DNA of 64,000 nt from Piliocolobus tephrosceles. Lineage: Eukaryota; Chordata; Mammalia; Primates; Cercopithecidae. How positions within the stretch are numbered: position 1 is the stretch's first letter; the number at the start of each line of letters is the position of its first letter. A model generated the notes under the pieces. That model was given only the letters and a program-made list of their open reading frames with translations, made no database searches and was not told the DNA's origin. A program made the position numbers and the translations under genes. This document shows positions 10,511 to 22,290 of the stretch, in pieces. The DNA is taken from positions 91,039,298 through 91,103,297 of the forward strand of contig NC_045441.1 in NCBI RefSeq assembly GCF_002776525.5. Direction: 5' to 3'.

Positions 10511-12962
10511 TCTGATCCTAGATTGTTATTCTTTACTAGACAAGAGAGTTACCACTAACTAGTTAATTTTCAAGTTCTTAAAACCAAAAAGAAGTAGTAT
10601 GCTAAATTTTAAGCAATATGGTGAGTTTGTCAGGACTTTGATGAATAAGATAGTTAATGTGATTAAAGTATTCACACAACAATTTATACCTTTATGGTTC
10701 ATGTAAAACTCTAACATCCAACTCTCAAGTCAGAAACAGAAAATAGAAACAGCAGAAGCCTTACATAAATTTTGATTAAATTCCACAAAAAATAAAGCAG
10801 GATGAAATAAATTCAAGGCAGTGTAAAAGATATTCTTCACACCCTGGACTGCAAAGCCAGGACAAATTGAAAATCAATGCTATAAAATGATGAGTAGATA
10901 AAGTATGACAAGAAGTACAAGAGTATTTCTTTCAGCTCCTCATCTGTAAAAACACATGGTGGAACTAAGAATTCATGTGAGCCTTAAAATGCCAAAAGTG
11001 CATATATGTCCATATATACAACTTGTTTTGTTACATAAGCATGGTTATTGTAATGGTTATTTAATTTATACTAGTAATCATAAACTGAATATTTTAATAT
11101 AATATGACTAGATCATGTTGATGCTTTTTTTCCCCAGTTCACTACTATGATTGTTCAATTATTTAGCCAAAGCACAAATGCTGAATAGTGACAACTTCCT
11201 AAAATGCAGGTTTCAGGCCTGAGAAGGGTAATCCATTTGAGTCTCTTAACTAATGGGTTTAAAACAGATATTTTTTTTGTCGACTTTTCTTTTATATACC
11301 AATAATCAAAATCCAGAGTTTATTTTATGATTTTTCTTTTTATCTCATATTCTGCTTTAATTTATTCTTTAGACTCTCTTATGTCATGTATGTGTAAAAT
11401 CTCACAATTAGTTTTTTGTCATTTATAAACTCCAGCTATTATCTGTGGTTATGGTACCTGATTTCCTTTCTTGATGATCAAAATCTCAGGGTTTACTGTA
11501 CTTGCACACTTCATAATATTTACTCCAACATTTCATTTTTACTTATAATTTAATGTTTCCAAGGAATGGAGGAAGAAAAACTTGAGTAAAAGAACTTTTA
11601 TATTGGAATCACTGCAAATATGCATTTGGCCTGTGTCTACTGTGACCAATACCATGCAGAAGAAAAATGGGATTAATTAAATCTACTGTTATCTCCCTCA
11701 TGTTCAATTAAATCATTCTTTTCCAGCTCTTGATGTTTATGCCTTTGAACAACATCAAAGGGCTTACAGACCAACTCTTAGTATCCTAAAGACTTGGTAC
11801 TTAACCAACCTGTGGGGTGTCTTACATCATATCCTAATTTCCCCATGGCTGGTTTCCAAAATAATCTAAAATATTTAAAAGCACATCTGAGTACTGATTA
11901 CAAATGTTATTCTTTATAGATATGAATGCATTATCTCTTTCTCATAGGTTTACAAGTTAAAAGATATAAACAAGTAGCAAAGACTGGGAAATGAGACACA
12001 ACCAGATGTGCATATTTGGGGTGCATGTTTGGGGTGGGAGTAGGTATGGTACAAAGAGCAGATTATACTGCATTAGTATCCTCTGGTATCAGTATCTTCT
12101 GACATCAGCTTAAAAATAGTTAGTTCAACAAATATCCTAGCATTAATTTAGTGAATTTTAACTGACATTTAAAAAATGCTTAGAAAAAAATAGAGCTCTT
12201 CTTTAAAACAAACAGAACACAATTTAAAAAGATAAAGAAAAAGTGAAAGGAAATAAAACATCACATTAGAAATAGAAACAAAATCCCTTTCCTTGTCAAT
12301 AGAGAGTGGTAACTGTATTATGGCTTCTCTTCTTGGGTGTGCCCTAGCCAAACAGTCTTGCATCAATAAATGCTAACTACACATTTTTCTAACGTGGTTT
12401 ATTGTGTTTCAGTGCCCTTAGTGAGGACTAAACAGCACTCATAGAGCTTGGACGTGCCATTGGAGCCACCTGGTTGGAATTTGGAAAAGAAAAAACAAAC
12501 TGAACAAAAAAGCTCTAATTTTGAAATTTAGGATTTTTTCCTATCATGTTAAATGTTCTCAAAATTATTTGTATTCTTTTGAACACATGTTTATCTTTAG
12601 CCTCCTAGAGAAAAATATATTCTACTAGACTCGCATAGAATTTATGTTTCACAAGTACAAGAAGGTCAATGAATCCAATAGATAACAATATCTCTGGATC
12701 TATACTATAGGGGTACTATAATAACTAAGAAACAATTTAAGTTCTGCAAACTGTTCAGTATTGTAAAGTGCTATAAAAACTTAAGATACTGTCATAAAAA
12801 TTGATCATAGATTATCTTTCATATTTTGAAGGATCCCGTTTAATCGTCATCCCTCAAAAATGTGCCCTAGACACTTTAGTTGAGATGTTCAGATAATTTA
12901 GTGTAGTAAATTTAAATTAGAACAGGAGTCACATTTCTCCACTCAGTGTCAATATTGTTCAT
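10511..12962. other. AT-rich sequence, nothing recognised
   Basis: About 2.4 kb without a recognisable repeat, RNA gene or coding frame. Confidence 0.5.
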
Positions 12963-13334
12963 TGTATTAGTTCGTTCTCACACTGCTTTATTATAAAGAT
13001 ATTACCTGAGACAGGGTAATTAATAAAGAAAAGAGGTTTACTTGACTCACAGGTCCTCATGGCTAGGGAGGCCTCAGGAAACTTACAATTGTGGTGGAAG
13101 GAGAAGCAGGCATGTATTACATGGCAGCAGGGGAGAAAGCATGTGTAGGAAGCAAAGAGAAAGAGCCCCTTATAAAATCATCAGATCTAACAAGAACTCA
13201 CTCACAATCACGATAACAGTATGGGGGAAACCGTTCCCATGATCCAGTTACCTCCCACCAAGTCTCTCCCTCAACACCTGGGGATTACAGTTCAAGATGC
13301 GATTTGGGTAGGGACACAAAGTCTAACTATATCA
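12963..13334 (-). mobile_element. Solitary THE1/MST-type LTR, antisense
   Basis: The stretch opens 'tgtattagttcgttctcaca' and closes near 'gatttgggtagggacac' and 'ctatatca', the complement of the THE1/MST (ERVL-MaLR) LTR, which begins TGATATGGTTTGGCTGTGTC. Internal landmarks are 'atcagatctaacaagaactc' and 'tataaagaaaagaggttta'-like sequence (the reverse of the polyadenylation region). No internal sequence is attached, so it is a solo LTR left by recombination. Length about 372 bp is near full length. Confidence 0.9.
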
Positions 13335-14196
13335 AATACATAAAATTTGTGCTTATGAAAGTAGTTTTAATACATGATTAATAAATAGCATGTCATCAGT
13401 AAATTGGACATTCATTATGAATTTTTTCCCCAAAGTAGTAATCAACTCAGTTGATTTATTGATACTATCTTATAATTCCTTCTTTACTGTGAAGCCAATT
13501 ATTTCCTCCTAACCTATGCCCCATCTTGGAGAACTTATCCCTCAAACAGTCTGGAATCAGTAAGCTTGCATAAGTACTTTTTCATCAACTCCTGTTACCA
13601 TCAGCACCCCTCATTCCCTCTAGATCCAGATGACCAGTTTATAGTAAATAAGCCACCAAAACAGATTTTCCAACCTAAGTATTTGGATATGAGACAAAAG
13701 AGTTGTGATGAGTTTACTTTGAGAAGGATCAGGGACCAAGGCTGCCACTTTTGAGCAGCAATAATGAACTGGTCTGCAAAAAAGAAGACAATAAACAGAG
13801 AATGGGCATTAAGGAACATTTTGAGATCAGAGAGAACATGAAGCCTAGGAGAGGGAATTGGTGAGAAAGAAAACTGTTTCATGGTATTCCAGTTTCCATC
13901 AGGGTCAGCTACACTTTCAATAATTCTAATGCATTACATTCTTTGCATCCTTAAAATGAAATCACCTTTATGGAGGTTCATTAAATGAGTTTTTATTCTC
14001 TGTAACTAAACTAAGGCTAATATTCCTATATAGCTTAAAAGTAACAGGAAGCTGTTTGACTTTTGTGAGGCTCATTTTTATATTAACTGCCTGTAGTCTA
14101 ATGTGAGTTACATAATCCATAAAAAATGGAAGTTGACTCTTTATTTGACTGAAAAGTGCTCTCTACAACTTTTTTCTCTATTTGATTAGAGGTATG
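13335..14196. other. Unclassified sequence
   Basis: No repeat family or gene recognised. Two opposite-strand open frames overlap around 13566-13882 but have no protein-family features. Confidence 0.5.
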
Positions 14197-14514
14197 TAAG
14201 AATTAGGCTGGGTGTGGTGGTTCATGCCTGTAATTCCAGCACTGTGGGAGGCCAAGAGCCCAGGGATTTAAGACCAGCCTGGGCAACATAGTGAGACTCT
14301 ATCTTTAAAAGAAAAAATACAAAAATTAACCTGGCGTGGTGGCATGCTCCTGCAGCCCAAGTTCCCAACTACTTGAGAGGCTGAGCCGCAGGAAAATCAC
14401 TTGAGCCCAGGAGTTCAAGGTTACAGTGAGTAATGATTACCACTGCACTCCAGCATGGGCGGTGGAGCAAGACTGTCCTCCCATGCCCAAAAAGAAAGAA
14501 ATACATAAGAATTA
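14197..14514 (+). mobile_element. AluJ-type, sense, with TSD
   Basis: Alu body 14206-14505 starts 'ggctgggtgtggtggttcat' and has both arms and the A-rich linker. A 9-bp TSD 'taagaatta' occurs at 14197-14205 and 14506-14514. The tail is decayed ('aaaaagaaagaaatac'). Substitutions and CpG loss fit AluJ. Confidence 0.9.
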
Positions 14515-14991
14515 TAAATCTAATTTAATGAAGGGTTTGTACATAATTTTGTGTGAAATAAAATTAAAAAGCAAAAATTAGAATACGGATCAATCTATAC
14601 ACCGATACTTATGCATTTATTAACAATTCATTCTAATTTTAGTGATTCTATGTAGGTATTCATGTTCTCAGTGCTGCTCCCTCCCCCGCCACAGCCTGAC
14701 CTTTGCCATTGGAATGTAACTGAAGCAGGGACCCTCAGAGCCTGCAATTCTCCTGAAAAGCCCCACTAATTGTTGATCTTTATATCAACAATTATTTCCT
14801 GTCTTAATCAGCCCTATACATGTGCTTGATGATTTCTCTATATATAGAAGTGATTCTATCAACATTTCTTACTCCTCCCTCTAAAGACCTTCCTCCTGTA
14901 TCTACCCGTGGTCATAAGACAGATTTTGCTAAAATTGCCTTGACTCTTCCAGAACCTAGAGATTTTTCACTGTTCCTCACCCCTGTTTCAT
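14515..14991. other. Unclassified sequence
   Basis: Nothing recognised. A C-rich patch at about 14679-14692 is the only compositional feature. Confidence 0.5.
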
Positions 14992-15305
14992 TCTTTTTCT
15001 TTCTTTCTTTCTTTTCTTGAGATGGAGTCTCGCTCTGTCACCCAGGCTGGAGTGCAGTGGCAGGATCTCGGCTCACTGCAAGCTCTGCCTCCCGGGTTCA
15101 CGCCATTCTCCTGCTTCAGCCTCCTGGGTAGCTGAGACTACAGGCGCCCGCCACCACGCCCGGGCTAATTCTTTTGTATTTTTGGTAGAGATGGGGTTTC
15201 ACCGTGTTAGCCAGGATGGTCTTGATCTCCTGACCTCCTGATCCGCCCGCCTCGGCATCCCAACGTGCTGGGATTACAGACGTGATGAGCCACCGAGCCC
15301 CGACC
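14992..15305 (-). repeat. AluY-type, antisense
   Basis: A (CTTT)n pyrimidine tail at 14992-15018, then 'gagatggagtctcgctctgt', 'ggttcacgccattctcctgc' and 'ttagccaggatggtcttgat', ending 'gagccccgacc'. The 'gttagccaggatggtctt' and 'cacgccattctcc' words are AluY markers. The copy carries a 4-bp insertion near its 5' end ('gtgatgagccacc'). Confidence 0.9.
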
Positions 15306-17482
15306 TTGTTTTGTTCTTAAGCACTCAAGACATGGCTTAGATCCCATGGTCCATTTCTAAAAATTACATCCTTGTATGCGTCTTTATCTCCCTTGCCAAT
15401 CTCTTTCTCCACCCTGTCATATTGACTTTAAAGTCACGATTGTCTAATTTCAATTTCGTTTTCACAGCTACTAGCAAATCAACTAAATTTTCTTCTTCAT
15501 TTCATTCTCTGACTCTGACATTTAATTTCAGTTTCTTTTTTCTACTGTCCTAAAACATCTGCTAATCCTTTCTCTCCTTGCTCTACAACTGCTAATCCTT
15601 TTTCTCTCCTTGCTCTCAGCCCATGAACTAGTCTCAGAAGCAATCAGAATAGAATTACTAGCTACTCCCCATTACCTTCCTATTACATTAATGATTCTTC
15701 CGTTCTAACTAAAGCCAACCTCTTAAATTATACTATGTAAAGATATCAGTCTTGCAGGTGTCTCCTCTGTCCTAAAACATCAGTTTTGCTCCATACTGAG
15801 TCTGTTCCATCAGCAAAGAGGCTGTAATATTTTCCATCTTACATTTAGAAACAAAAATTTAAAATGATCCCTAAACAGTTGCATGTGAAATAGCCTAAAG
15901 TGAATTTAACATTATATTTCCAAAGAGTAAATTGAACTGACCTCATCAAATAATAAAAATACATTAGAAATCAAAATTATCAGGCTGCAAAAATTACTGA
16001 TAACCCATCTCATCTCATGAACACATTTTACATTTCATTCACATACGAGTAAACTTTTTGCCAAAACTAGCAGAGAGTAACTTCGAAATCAGCATTATGT
16101 AGAAATATAAGGAAAACATAAAAGTGAGGTAGCAATATGGTATGTACCACTTACCAGTCATAAAAGAAAAGTATCGTATTCTATGCCAATGCCTATCTTA
16201 TTACCTTGAGGTATAGTGAAATTAATATAGTTTATTATTTTTATTTAGAATTTTTACATACACTTAGAGTTATTTGTGGAGTTCATCCAGTCTCACTACA
16301 GTTTTAGTAAAGCAGCAAAGCAGTTTATTTCTTTAAGAGCTGGTGATTAGTGTAAGCAGCATATTCCAATATGTCGTCATGAGTTTTGACAAAGCTTTTT
16401 GATAACTGATTACAAAAATAAAAAGAACATAAATATTGAAAACAATTCAGCTTCTAGGATCTGAATCCCAAACTAATACCTTGTCTTTAATATTTTTCTT
16501 AGTTATTAGTTTGTTCACATTTGTAATTTTTCTGTGCCAAGTATAGTTAGGAGGGAAGATAGATAGGCTAGGAAATTTTGATCTGGCATCTTGTTAAAAT
16601 ACTAATCAAATCTTGTTAGGACAAATCAAATTTTCTCCAAGAATATTTGAGCTTTAAATAAAGAATGCCGACCATTCTCATTAATTTACTGTCAATCCTA
16701 ACCCTGACTTCAACATTCTGTTTAGTGAAAAGAGTATGTCAAAATACATGATATTTTGCCACTTTCTTTGAGACACAGATTACTATTAAATGTAAAGCAA
16801 AACAAGCAAACAAAAAGACCCCTGTTTCTAAAACACCAGTTTATACATTTATATAGTTATCCTGACACCACAGAGTCTAGGATAAAAAGCTGTCATTTTA
16901 AACTGTGTGAATTCATTTCCTCGTGAAAAATTAAATAAGATTGTTTTTCTTGGCATCTTGTCATTTTTACCCCAGTACAGCCTAACAGAGTGCACAACTT
17001 AACATATCAGGAGGCAAAAACAGTTTAGGTAAAAATAAATACTAATATTTAAAATACAAATCCTAACATTAACAACTAATGAAGATATTTAATGGCTATA
17101 AGCATTTTTTAAAAATTATTAATTATTAAATACATAATGTAAACTTTAAATATATTTTTAAGGAATAAGCTTAGAACAACTATATTTACTAGAGCATTTT
17201 TAAAAAGCTTGTATCCTATCCTAGTGGAGAATAAAAGATTTAGTAGCTAGGATTATGAGAGCTTTCCAAGAATGCAACAGTGGGAAATTACAATGCTTTA
17301 TATGTTTCTGCTCATTTTCATAATCATAGCTTGTATTGTCTTCTTAAAATGACTTAAAAATTCCATTTATTTTTCTTTTACTCAAACTTATTTTGCTATT
17401 TACTTTTATTGTACTCAAACTTATTTTGAGTAAAAACAAGGAGCTTTAATAAGCAAAGTAAAGTGTATCTTCATTATATAAA
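15306..17482. other. Unclassified sequence, C/T-rich then AT-rich
   Basis: 15306-15840 is rich in C and T on the + strand and holds a 30-bp tandem duplication; the rest is AT-rich. No gene or repeat family was recognised. Confidence 0.45.
15559..15616. repeat. About 30-bp tandem duplication
   Basis: Copy 1 'ctgctaatcctttctctcc...' at 15559-15588 is repeated at 15589-15616 with a T-run length difference and a shorter end. Likely replication slippage. Confidence 0.85.
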
Positions 17483-17844
17483 TGACAGGGTTTGGCTGTG
17501 TCCCCACCCAAATCTCGTCTTGAACTGTAACTCCCACAATTCCTGTGTGTCATGGGAGGAACTTGGTAGGAGGTGATTGAATTATGGGGGTGGGTCTTTC
17601 CTGTGCTGTTCTTATGATAATGAATGAGTCTCTTGAGATCTGATGGTTTTAAACAGGGGGAGTTTCCCTGCACAAGCTCTTTTTGCCTACTGCCATGTAA
17701 GATGTGACTTGCTCCTACTTGCCTTCTGCCATGATTGTGAGGCCTCTCAAGCCATGTGGAAATGTAAGTCCTATAAATCTCTTTCTTTTGGTAATTTCCC
17801 AGTCTCAGGTATGTCTATCAGCAGCATGAAAGCAGACTAAAACA
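17483..17844 (+). mobile_element. Solitary THE1/MST-type LTR, sense
   Basis: It begins 'tgacagggtttggctgtgtc' followed by 'cccacccaaatctcgtcttg', and ends 'agcatgaaagcagactaaaa' plus CA. Internal landmarks 'gagatctgatggttttaaa' and 'gccatgattgtgaggcc' follow the THE1/MST consensus order. The polyadenylation area ('ctataaatctctttctt') is diverged. Length 362 bp is near full length, and there is no internal sequence, so it is a solo LTR. Confidence 0.92.
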
Positions 17845-18078
17845 GAAAATCTAATACAATAAATAATCGTACTTATGTCAATATAAAAATTATATGACAT
17901 TATCATAAAATGAAGTTTATAATATAAAATCTGAACATATTTAAAATATTGTTATGATTTTTTTAAGGGAAGCACACCTTAAAATAAGAAAATAATAAAG
18001 ACAGAAATCTATGTTAAAGACAAATATCTACTACTTTTTAAGAAATCCATTGTTATTTAGGCTGGCGATTTGCTACCT

Positions 18079-18118
18079 GGAAAATTATGCAGATATTACA
18101 TCATCTGCATAATTTTCC
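18079..18118. other. Perfect 16-bp inverted repeat with 8-nt loop
   Basis: Left arm ggaaaattatgcagat (18079-18094), loop attacatc, right arm atctgcataattttcc (18103-18118). The arms are exact reverse complements. It lies just left of a decayed Alu arm and is not part of any repeat I recognise. Transcribed, it would fold into a simple hairpin, but nothing in the flanks shows that it is transcribed or processed. Confidence 0.95.
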
Positions 18119-18129
18119 TTCAAGCATAT

Positions 18130-18238
18130 ATATTTCTTTGAGGTAAGGTTTTGCTATGTTGCCTAAGCTGGCCTCAAACTCCTGGCCTCAGCAATCCTCC
18201 TCTAAAGTATCTGGGACTTGTAGCAGGTGCCACAGTGC
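18130..18238 (-). repeat. Diverged Alu monomer (FLAM/FRAM-like), antisense
   Basis: 'tttgctatgttgcctaagct', 'ggcctcaaactcctggcctc' and 'agcaatcctcctctaaagt' follow the antisense Alu arm. Only about 110 bp are present and divergence is high, which suggests an old monomer. Confidence 0.7.
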
Positions 18239-18769
18239 AGTTACTTTTGAGCATTTTTATTTTGAATTAGTTGGTGACTTGAAAAGATAAAATAAAAGAT
18301 ACATTTTGACATAGTTTTAGTATCTGTTTTCTCTTAATTTACTTGAAAGACATTACTTTTTACTTAAGAACAATATATTTATAAAATTATTTAATTTTAT
18401 ATCTTTAATCATATATTCATAAGTATTTACATATACTATTTTGATGTTAACTAGTTGAAAAACAGTTTTGAATATTAAAAATTTTAATATTGCTCTGGTA
18501 CACAGGTTTATTCACTTCATTTATCAATTTATAAATATTATTAATCCCATAATAGAATTGCTTAGCTTTTCAAACTATAATTCAAATCTGCCCTGTAGTT
18601 GTATTAAGGGTACTATTAAACCAATGCCTACACTTAATTGTTATCCCCACTTTCAAATTCATCCTATTCAATTATTCATATAGTCTAAATTCATGAAAAA
18701 TATACAATCAATTGAAGAATACTTTGTTGTATTTCCCTGATCAATGACTGGCTCTCTATTGTCTATAAA

Positions 18770-19220
18770 ATTAAGTTAAATCTTCGTTTGTCATTTCAGG
18801 TTCCAAAACCTATTTCTAGTTGAATCAAACTTCAGAAGGAAACCAGTTTTGCTGTCACTTGAATGCCATATTGCTTTCACACCTTTACCTTTTGCTCTTA
18901 CCATTTCCCCATTTTAAGAATTCCTCCGCTGCCTTAACTGGACCCATTCTTGAAACAAACTCAGTTTCTTGCTTCTTCATGAAGTGCCTTCTCTCTACCA
19001 CAATATGCAGAGCTTTCTCTTCCTCTAAGTTCTCAGGAACTTTATAAAGATCTTGGAATATGCGTTCTCCCATTTTATTAATTATTTAAAAAAATTTTCC
19101 CTGCTTATATCAATCTAATTGAAAAGGCATTGAGATCAGAAAATATGTTTTATATCTCTTCCTATCTGCATTGTCAAGCACATATCAGAACCTCATAACT
19201 CTTAAGTAATTTGGGGGGAC
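18770..19220 (+). repeat. L2-like sequence, sense
   Basis: The C/T-rich run with 'cttcatgaagtgccttctct' followed further on by 'tctgcattgtcaagcaca' follows the order of the L2 3' region. Strongly diverged, so low certainty. Confidence 0.35.
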
Positions 19221-20132
19221 TAATTAATGATCTAATTGAACTATATTTTGATGAATTTACTTGATAATACACAGTATTCCATGTGATTTGACTTCTAATG
19301 TCATTAATTATATCTCCATCTAAAGATTGTAATTTGCTGAAAAGTATTTTATGTAATAAAATACAATTCTAAAATTGAGACTTTTTAACTTGTGATGATA
19401 TAAAACTTAGTTATTACCAGATAGAGAGAATTATTTGTATCAATCATTCATTACAACTGGGAACGATAAACAAATCTTAATTATAAGAATGATATATGGC
19501 TTCAACGATTGTTAAAGTCGGACAAGTTTTGTTGTTAAAGCAAACTGGATCCAAATGTATCCCATATGTCTTGATTCTAACACCAAATGAAAGGAAATCT
19601 CCAAGAAAACATGTTTTATCGATGGCTTCATGGTACAGTATTGTTACCCGTTGAAAGTCTACTGTGATACTGAATAATGGTTTGGCCTGGAGTTAGAGTG
19701 AGGTCATTATATTATACAAAAACTTTATATGAGAAGATATTAAATTTCTTGGTGGTTAGAAGTAGCTATAGTGAATAAATTTGTCTATAAAAATCTCCTT
19801 CAAAGAAAGAATTATGATCAATATAATCATTAATTCACAATTAACTACATTATGGATTTTTAAAATGTAAGTGTTCAACTATAAATCAGGATAAAGAAGC
19901 AAGAGAACAAAATCCACTTTCATGTGCTCAAGCGGTCATTTCCAGAACATGAGGGCTTGATAGACTGACTTTCCTCTGTCAGTTTTGTATTTGTATCTTT
20001 GATATGGGTTTTATTTTATAATCTTTGATTATTGTTTGATTTTGCAAAAACCATTGAAAAGTCAAATAGTCCTAAACATGAAATCTATTAATTTGAGATT
20101 CGTTAAATAGTTTTTCAATAGTACATCTGGGG
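19221..20132. other. AT-rich sequence, nothing recognised
   Basis: No gene, RNA or repeat family was recognised. Confidence 0.5.
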
Positions 20133-20375
20133 TTAGAGCATCGAGGGGGCGCCAAGAGTCAAGGGGCGGGGATGGGCAGTGACTTGCCTGGCAGCAGGCC
20201 TCACGCCTGCTCCCAAGATCCAACTACAAGCTTTTTAATTGCAGCAACTTTAATATACACTATTGGAGCTGGAATTACTGCAGCTGCTGGCACCAGACTT
20301 GCCCTCCAATAGATCCTCGTGAAAGGATTTAAAGTGGACTCATTCCAATTATAGAACCTCAAAAGCTACATTGTC
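20133..20375 (-). pseudogene. 18S rRNA fragment (rRNA pseudogene)
   Basis: The complement matches the conserved 5' domain end and 530-loop region of nuclear 18S rRNA: 'ctccaatagtgtatattaaa', 'gtgccagcagctgcagtaat', 'ggagggcaagtctggtgcca', 'tcattggaatgagtccact'-type order and 'ggcgccccctcgatgctcta' at the far end. The stretch corresponds to roughly nucleotides 550-790 of mammalian 18S. CpG sites that are intact in functional 18S have become TpG or CpA (for example in the ccgcggtaa box), so the copy is decayed and non-functional. No A tail or TSD was found, so the mechanism (retrotransposed rRNA or DNA-level capture) cannot be told. Functional rDNA flanks are absent. Confidence 0.93.
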
Positions 20376-22143
20376 TTACAGCTAGGTTTTTCTTTACATT
20401 TTTATTTTACAAAGAAGTCTTGAAAATAAAGCTTTTACCAGAACACAGGAAACCACTCGAAAATAAATGAGTTAAGACTATGCACATTTCATAAACGAAC
20501 TAGATAATACAATGATATCAATCAACAATTGAACCAATTACTCTAAATATTTCTTAGAATGCTGGTTCCATAGACATATACATAAGACAAGTACAAACAA
20601 AACTTTTGCTGAATGAGGTTCACATTTCTATTCTAAAGAGAAGAAATAGAAATAGCCCATTTCACCATATACGTTATGATATCTAGTCATTAAAACATAG
20701 CTGTGAGTTTCAGGTTACCAAAATTATTTTAAAGTCAAAGAAGCTGAACCTAAGGAATGTCGAACGAGTCAGCTGTGGCCACACAGCTGGTAGTATATCC
20801 ACTTCCAGAAATAAGGTAGCCTTTTATTGAAGAATGTGTTCAGCTTAAATGCTTCATTTTTTAATAAATAAAACTTGACTGTAAGTAGAAAGCACTCAAA
20901 TCATGAAAGAATCTTGTAAAAACATATTTTTTTGGTATCCTCTAATAGAATTGATTTTATTAAACTGATCTTAATACTATGTTATCAGCCTACATCCTAA
21001 GATGTTGTGATACCCAACCAATAAAATCCCTGTCATATTTAATATGAGCAAACAGTGTTGAAGATATATATTATCCAACTAGATTATATTTCTTGTTGTC
21101 TTCACTTGCCCTCTGAGTTTTTACATGTAGAAATTTGCCCCAATCCTTTAGTTCTCATGCTAGATTTAACTTTCTTTAACGATGAATTTAGTAATTTTCT
21201 AAGACAGGAGACCCATGTATACCTATAGCATACTTGGTGGCCTGTCCTGCTGAAAGAGAAATAGATGTTAGACTTAAGTGAGAGCTTTCCCCCAACTGTG
21301 CCTCCATGAATTTTCTGATAAACATTTCACTAAGGAATCTTTCACTCTACGAACCCTTATCCCCTGCCCACCTGAACCAATACCATTATTCTAGCAGAAA
21401 TGTTATTGGTGATAAAATGTTTTGTCCCCAACATATGTTAAAGTAAGTCTTATGCAACATATGCATAAGACTGATAATCTCTGTTCAAGCTTATTTATTT
21501 CCACAGGCACCTCTTTATCTCATGGGAATTCAGGATGGTCTTAACTTCATGGGCACACTCTAGAAAGAGGTATGTTTTGTTTGAATGTAGGGAGATCAAC
21601 CATTTCATTTCACCCAGGACAAGTTCAGTCCTGTGCAAACCAAGATTGTTAGTCATCATATTTGAATGGAAAATAATTGTTTTCTTTTGTTTGAAATTGA
21701 AACATAAAATTGACCATCACAGTTGCCAAATCTGCTTTTCCAAGAAAAACTGAAAATCCTGACTTTAAAATGTCAAATCATCTGATTTTTAAATATTGTT
21801 TTGAAATGTTTAGCCTATTAATCAAATACTAACCTAGGTGTTGCTATGAAAATATTTGGTAAATTTCATTAGGATCCACAATCATTTAAGTTTAAGTAAG
21901 GGAGAATATTCCCAATAATGTGGGAGAAACTGACTCAATCAGTTGAAATAATTTAAGAGCAGAACTGAGGTTTTCCTGAGCAAGAGGAAATTCTGTCTCA
22001 AGACCGAAGCATTAGCTTCTCCAGGAGAGTTCCAGCCTTCCCCTTTGATGGATTACCCTCTGAATTTCAAATTTACCGAAGCAGATCCCCATGATTACAA
22101 TTACATAAGTCAATTCCTTGCAATAAATATCTCTCTTACCCTT
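20376..22143. other. AT-rich sequence, nothing recognised
   Basis: No gene or repeat family recognised. Confidence 0.5.
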
Positions 22144-22154
22144 TGATGATTGAT

Positions 22155-22213
<59 letters not shown>

Positions 22214-22290
22214 AATAGATGGTAGATAGATAGACAGACAGATAGATAGACAGGATAGCTAGATGATAGATAGATAGAGAAGTAGATCCT
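22144..22290. repeat. (GATA)n microsatellite, interrupted
   Basis: About 14 uninterrupted TAGA/GATA units at roughly 22153-22206, followed by imperfect units with GACA interruptions ('tagacagacagatagata') to about 22280. This is a typical tetranucleotide STR and likely length-polymorphic. Confidence 0.95.

Noticed and set aside
18079..18118. MADE1/mariner-type palindromic element
   Set aside because: The MADE1 core ('ggtgcaaaagtaattg') is not present; the hairpin is too short and different in sequence.
20133..20375. Functional rDNA unit
   Set aside because: Only about 240 bp of 18S are present, with decayed universally conserved bases and no 5.8S, 28S or spacer nearby.
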